From NCBI GenBank assembly GCA_017467265.1, contig JAFTSO010000036.1, forward strand, positions 1-35,417: 35,417 bases of DNA. Direction: 5' to 3'. How positions within the stretch are numbered: position 1 is the stretch's first letter; each line of letters begins with the position of its first letter. Source of the stretch: Clostridia bacterium. Its GTDB lineage: Bacteria > Bacillota > Clostridia > Christensenellales > Borkfalkiaceae. The position numbers and the translations under genes are program-made. Shown piece after piece: positions 32,589 to 35,417 of this stretch. The notes beneath the pieces are model-generated. The model was not told where the DNA came from. It saw only the letters and a list, made by a program, of their open reading frames with translations, and made no database searches.

Positions 32589-33425
32589 ATGAAACGGATA
32601 AAACGCAGAAAAAATTTGGATTTTGATTACGAAAAGCGGACAATGCCGCTTTCGCTAATTCAGACGGAAAAGACAATCGACGAATACGATAAAAAGGAGC
32701 TGAAAACGCGAGCGGCGTATTTTTTGCTCAACGGCTTGCCTGAATTTTCGGTGAACGAGCAGGAGGGCGGCGGTTATCGTCTGTTGGCGGCAGAACGCGA
32801 CCTGTTCGCGGCAAAAACGATGGGTGCGACGGAAGCGGAAGTCCGCATTTATCACTTTACCGAGCAAAACGCGGAAATTTTTTCGTGCATTGAAAGGCTG
32901 AAAGGTGGCAATCTCGGTGCGATGGAAGAGGCGTATTTGATGGAGCGGCTCGTGAAAGAATTTCAGCTTACGCAGGACGACGTGGCGGCGCTCATCGGCA
33001 AATCGCGTCCTGCGGTGGCGAACACGTTGCGCCTTTTGACGCTTGCGCCAGAAGTCGTGGGTTTGGTGGAGAGCGGCGCGCTGTCGGCAGGGCATGCACG
33101 AACGCTAGTACGTGTGCCGAGCGAACAGCAATATGCGTTTGCGGAAGAGGCACTCAAACGCGGATATTCCGTGCGAGAGATGGAACGTACGGTAAAGGCG
33201 TTCTTAACGCCCCCCGAAGTGTTGCGGCAGGAAAAGGACGCTTTGGCGGCGGCAAAGAGCGCGGAGCTGAAAGCGTTTGTCGAGCGTATGCGCGGCATTT
33301 TCCGCACCAAGGTGTCGCTGATTGGCAACGATAAAAAAGGGCGCATTTATATCGATTATTATTCGCCCGAAGATTTGTACCGTTTTGAAGAGCTGTTGGA
33401 GATGATCGAAAGCTACGAGCGGTGA
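32589..33425 (+). CDS. Divergent ParB/Spo0J-like DNA-binding protein
   Basis: The 278-residue protein follows the ParB layout: an N-terminal ParB/Srx-like domain (about 20-105), a central helix-turn-helix domain (LTQDDVAALIGKSRPAVANTL, about 118-210, with AGHARTLVRV) and a C-terminal dimer region with YIDYYSPEDLYRFEELLEMI. The CTP-binding motif that usually reads GERRxRA is AERDLFA here (in YRLLAAERDLFAAKTMG). The following ENLQR box reads ERLKG. It may therefore have lost CTP gating, or be a Noc-like specialist. No parA is next to it. ATG 32589 has AGGGG 10 nt upstream; a GTG at 32580 is too close to that site. Confidence 0.85.
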   Translation: MKRIKRRKNLDFDYEKRTMPLSLIQTEKTIDEYDKKELKTRAAYFLLNGLPEFSVNEQEGGGYRLLAAERDLFAAKTMGATEAEVRIYHFTEQNAEIFSCIERLKGGNLGAMEEAYLMERLVKEFQLTQDDVAALIGKSRPAVANTLRLLTLAPEVVGLVESGALSAGHARTLVRVPSEQQYAFAEEALKRGYSVREMERTVKAFLTPPEVLRQEKDALAAAKSAELKAFVERMRGIFRTKVSLIGNDKKGRIYIDYYSPEDLYRFEELLEMIESYER

Positions 33426-33436
33426 AACACCGCAAA

Positions 33437-33477
33437 GAAAAAGCCCCGTTTGGTTTAACACCAAGCGGGGCTTTTAA
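33437..33477. terminator. Bidirectional terminator between convergent genes
   Basis: AAAAGCCCCGTTTGGT and its near-complement flank a short loop, with A-runs on the left and T-runs on the right. It serves the ParB-like gene and the small membrane protein gene at 33486. Confidence 0.88.
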
Positions 33478-33485
33478 TTAAACTT

Positions 33486-33710
33486 TTATTCTAATTCAAA
33501 TACAGGTTTTTCCATCAAAAGGAAAACGATATCCAAAATCCAACCGATAAAAGAACCGATAAAAAACCAAACGATACCAAGAATAATGCCAGACGTCGTA
33601 CCCTTACAAATACGATAAATACCGTAAATGATACCGTCAATAATAGGCAACGCCAAAAGGATCTTTACGATAAGGGGCAGAGCATTGAGCCATTTTCTAT
33701 AAGCTTCCAT
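33486..33710 (-). CDS. Small two-helix membrane protein
   Basis: The 74-residue protein has two to three hydrophobic segments (about 12-32 and 41-66, LPLIVKILLALPIIDGII and IILGIVWFFIGSFIGWILD). I do not recognise a family with confidence; it resembles short YqaE-like or integral membrane stress proteins only in size. GGAGG lies 9 nt before the ATG, and a consensus promoter lies upstream, so it is a real gene. Base composition is AT-rich compared with neighbours. Confidence 0.8.
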   Translation of the reverse strand: MEAYRKWLNALPLIVKILLALPIIDGIIYGIYRICKGTTSGIILGIVWFFIGSFIGWILDIVFLLMEKPVFELE

Positions 33711-33742
33711 TGAATTATACCTCCATAAAAATTCTTAATATC

Positions 33743-33771
33743 AGTATAATATACTTTTTCTCTTTTGTCAA
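33743..33771 (-). promoter_or_regulatory. Promoter of the small membrane protein gene
   Basis: On the minus strand consensus TTGACA (33771-33766), 17-bp spacer and TATACT (33748-33743). Confidence 0.85.
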
Positions 33772-33854
33772 GGGGTTAAGATGAAAATCTTGTGAAAAAA
33801 TAAAAAATCGCCTTGTGCGATTTGTTGCAAAAGGCGGTTTTTGCCACGGCTGCA

Positions 33855-34184
33855 TTATTTCTTTTTGCGTTTATATTTAGGCGGCGCGTTTTTTGCGCTG
33901 GCAACGGTTTTTTGCGGCGGCATCTTTGCTTGCGTCTGATCGTCCGCGCTGTCTGCGCTGCCCGTGCTATCCGCGTCATCGTCATCGGTTTGTGCGAGCC
34001 GTTCGGCTTTCTTTTCCGCGCTTTCTTGACTTTGCTTGCAAAGGAGCATCAACATAAAGAAAATGCCTGCGCCGATCAGCGCGCCGAACAGTCCTGGATA
34101 ATCGAAAAGCATACCCATAGGGATCACAGCGGCAAGGCAGATTGCCGATAATATCGTGAAAATGATGCGTAAATTCTTGTACAT
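33855..34184 (-). CDS. Two-helix membrane protein with charged tail
   Basis: The 109-residue protein has two hydrophobic helices (about 6-25, IFTILSAICLAAVIPMG, and 30-49, GLFGALIGAGIFFMLML). A long hydrophilic tail follows, first acidic (DDDDAD) and then Lys-rich at the end (PPKYKRKKK). No family is recognised. The ATG at 34184 has GGAG 5 nt upstream; a GTG at 34190 overlaps that site. It is divergent from the PHP-domain gene. Confidence 0.75.
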   Translation of the reverse strand: MYKNLRIIFTILSAICLAAVIPMGMLFDYPGLFGALIGAGIFFMLMLLCKQSQESAEKKAERLAQTDDDDADSTGSADSADDQTQAKMPPQKTVASAKNAPPKYKRKKK

Positions 34185-34270
34185 TACCACTCCGAGCGCC
34201 CTTTCGGCGCACTTATTTATATATTATATATATTGTATCACGCGCGCGCGTGCGAAGTCAAGAAAAACCG

Positions 34271-34299
34271 TTGACTTTTTTCGCGCGAAGGCGTATAAT
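34271..34299 (+). promoter_or_regulatory. Promoter of the PHP gene
   Basis: TTGACT (34271-34276), 17-bp spacer, TATAAT (34294-34299); transcription would start about 15 nt before the ATG. Confidence 0.85.
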
Positions 34300-34320
34300 G
34301 TTTTTGCTTTGGAGATGAAT

Positions 34321-35028
34321 ATGGCAGAGAAAATGTTAAAAATCGATCCGCACGTGCACTCGAACGGAATTAGCCATTGTAGCCACGTGACTTGCGAAGA
34401 GATCATCGACGAAAAAATCAGGCTCGGTTATGACGGGGCGGTGCTCGCCAACCATTGTCAGGCATGGTATTATCCGCAGGAAGAGCACGGAGCGTTTATC
34501 GAACGGGTGATCGAGGATTTTGCGCGCGGCAAAGCGTATGCGGACAAAAAGGGTTTTCGGTTTTATTTGGGGCTGGAAGTGACGTTGGACGAGCCGCACT
34601 ATGCCGACTGGCTGTTGTACGGCGTGACGGAAGACTTCCTGCGCAAAACGCCCTGCTTATATACGCTCACACAAAAGGAGCTGTTCGAGCTGTGCGAAGA
34701 GAACGGTGTGCTGCTCGTGCAGGCGCACCCCTTTCGGCAGAGCCCGTGCGACCCGAATTTTATGCACGGCGTCGAAATTAATTGTTCGGACGGGGACTTG
34801 GATAAAATTCCGCTCGTAGAAGAGTATGCGAAACAGCACGCGCTTTTAATCACCTGCGGCACTGATTATCATTTTGTCGAGCGGACGTACTGCGGCGGCG
34901 TGTATTTGCCCGAGAGCTGCCATACGGCGGTGGATATGGCTAAATATATCCGCGAGAAAGGCAGCGTGACCGTTTTTTACGAGGGTAAAGACCACGAATA
35001 CGCCCCCGCGCGCTTTGTAAAAAAGTAA
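34321..35028 (+). CDS. PHP-domain metal-dependent phosphoesterase
   Basis: The 235-residue protein has PHP metal-binding motifs: HVH at 11-13 (KIDPHVHSNGISH), a histidine in LANHCQ, QAHPFR (about 138-143) and the C-terminal CGTDYHF with the DxH pair (about 179-185). The family covers histidinol phosphatase, polymerase-linked PHP domains and nucleotide phosphoesterases; the substrate here is unknown. GGAG lies 6 nt before ATG 34321. An upstream extension of the frame covers the promoter, so it is not coding. It precedes the rRNA operon without a clear terminator. Confidence 0.88.
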   Translation: MAEKMLKIDPHVHSNGISHCSHVTCEEIIDEKIRLGYDGAVLANHCQAWYYPQEEHGAFIERVIEDFARGKAYADKKGFRFYLGLEVTLDEPHYADWLLYGVTEDFLRKTPCLYTLTQKELFELCEENGVLLVQAHPFRQSPCDPNFMHGVEINCSDGDLDKIPLVEEYAKQHALLITCGTDYHFVERTYCGGVYLPESCHTAVDMAKYIREKGSVTVFYEGKDHEYAPARFVKK

Positions 35029-35085
35029 AAAACAGATTTTTTGGAAAAATTTTGTAAAAATTTCAAAAAAAGTATTAAAAATCGT

Positions 35086-35114
35086 TTGACACGGGCATAA
35101 TAAAGTGGTAGTAT
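35086..35114 (+). promoter_or_regulatory. rRNA operon promoter P1
   Basis: TTGACA (35086-35091), 17-bp spacer, TAGTAT (35109-35114). The start region ATACAAGCTGTCGC is shared with P2. Confidence 0.85.
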
Positions 35115-35196
35115 ATACAAGCTGTCGCGAGTCGAGCAGAAAAGGAAAACTTTTGAAAAAAACTTTGAAAAAAGTAAAAAAAGTTAGAAAAAATGC

Positions 35197-35226
35197 TTGA
35201 CAACGGTAAATAGTTTGTGGTATTAT
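35197..35226 (+). promoter_or_regulatory. rRNA operon promoter P2
   Basis: TTGACA (35197-35202), 18-bp spacer, TATTAT (35221-35226), followed by the same ATACAAGCTGTCGC as P1. Two such tandem strong promoters 112 bp apart are typical of rrn operons. Confidence 0.85.
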
Positions 35227-35417
35227 ATACAAGCTGTCGCCGAAAGAGCGGACGGCACCGGGCTGTAGCCTGGTAGAAGAAGATTAAAAATGGAATAAGA
35301 AAGAAATGAGATTTTATTTGACAAACAAGCAAATGAAAGGTAATTTCCGTTAATTTCAAAGAAACTTGTAAAGCAAGTGACCTTGAAAGCAAGTCAGCAA
35401 AGAGATAACAAAAAATA
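35227..35417 (+). other. rRNA operon leader (16S gene expected just beyond the edge)
   Basis: This transcribed stretch has no ORF. It contains a small hairpin (ACC-GGCTGTAGCC-GGT-like, about 35257-35274). Near 35380 it has the phrase ACCTTGAAAGCAAG, which resembles the region that follows antitermination boxes in rRNA leaders and spacers. No 16S sequence is present; the window ends first. The assignment rests on the tandem promoters and this leader style. Confidence 0.65.

Noticed and set aside
34156-34320. 55-residue N-terminal extension of the PHP protein
   Set aside because: The stretch contains the TTGACT/TATAAT promoter and AT-rich divergent control DNA; the GGAG site favours ATG 34321.

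Overview
This window looks like chromosomal DNA of a Gram-positive bacterium of the class Clostridia, perhaps an uncultured gut lineage such as Christensenellales. The class call rests on the tig-clpP-clpX order, a gyrB-gyrA pair, RqcH, Maf followed by an MreB-family gene, FtsH, strong GGAGG ribosome binding sites, and sigma-A type promoters and T-tailed terminators throughout. The finer placement is inference. Most of the DNA is core chromosome of roughly 50% GC. Several short accessory or structured patches stand out.

Layout. 1-2321 (minus): clpX (cut by the window edge), clpP and tig, a protein folding and degradation cluster. 2572-4296 (plus): rqcH, followed by a 468-bp element with imperfect inverted ends carrying a decayed, AT-rich HEPN-domain ORF. 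4786-6932 (minus): a Gfo/Idh/MocA oxidoreductase under an AraC-type regulator, with two 21-bp-phased direct repeats over the oxidoreductase promoter. 7309-11910 (plus): gyrB-gyrA. 11911-13315: an accessory patch of three small XRE regulators with visible operators, bounded by two near-identical terminators, then a possible small RNA. 13329-15968 (minus): a P-type cation ATPase. 16191-19918 (plus): serS, a DnaQ-like exonuclease and an rRNA m5C methyltransferase. 20024-23788 (minus): a very large lipoprotein that also has a C-terminal membrane anchor. 23978-25840 (plus): two half-length TauE/SafE proteins separated by a striking pair of opposed mini-hairpin arrays, then a HAD phosphatase with an apparently leaderless mRNA. 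26231-29433 (plus): Ppx/GppA, Maf and an MreB-family protein. 29579-30240: a promoter-to-terminator unit of about 630 nt with no sizeable ORF, probably a large structured non-coding RNA. 30470-33425 (plus): ftsH and a divergent ParB-like gene. 33486-34184 (minus): two small membrane proteins. 34321-35028 (plus): a PHP phosphoesterase. 35086-35417: tandem promoters and leader of an rRNA operon whose 16S gene should begin just past the window edge.

How the genes work together. Protein quality control is over-represented: trigger factor, ClpXP, RqcH and FtsH. DNA topology and chromosome upkeep are covered by GyrAB, the exonuclease and the ParB-like protein. Translation is covered by SerRS, the rRNA methyltransferase, RqcH and the rrn operon. 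The strongest candidates for undescribed biology are the opposed mini-hairpin arrays (24385-24765), the large ncRNA (about 29613-30240), and the inverted-repeat element with a HEPN remnant (4301-4768).
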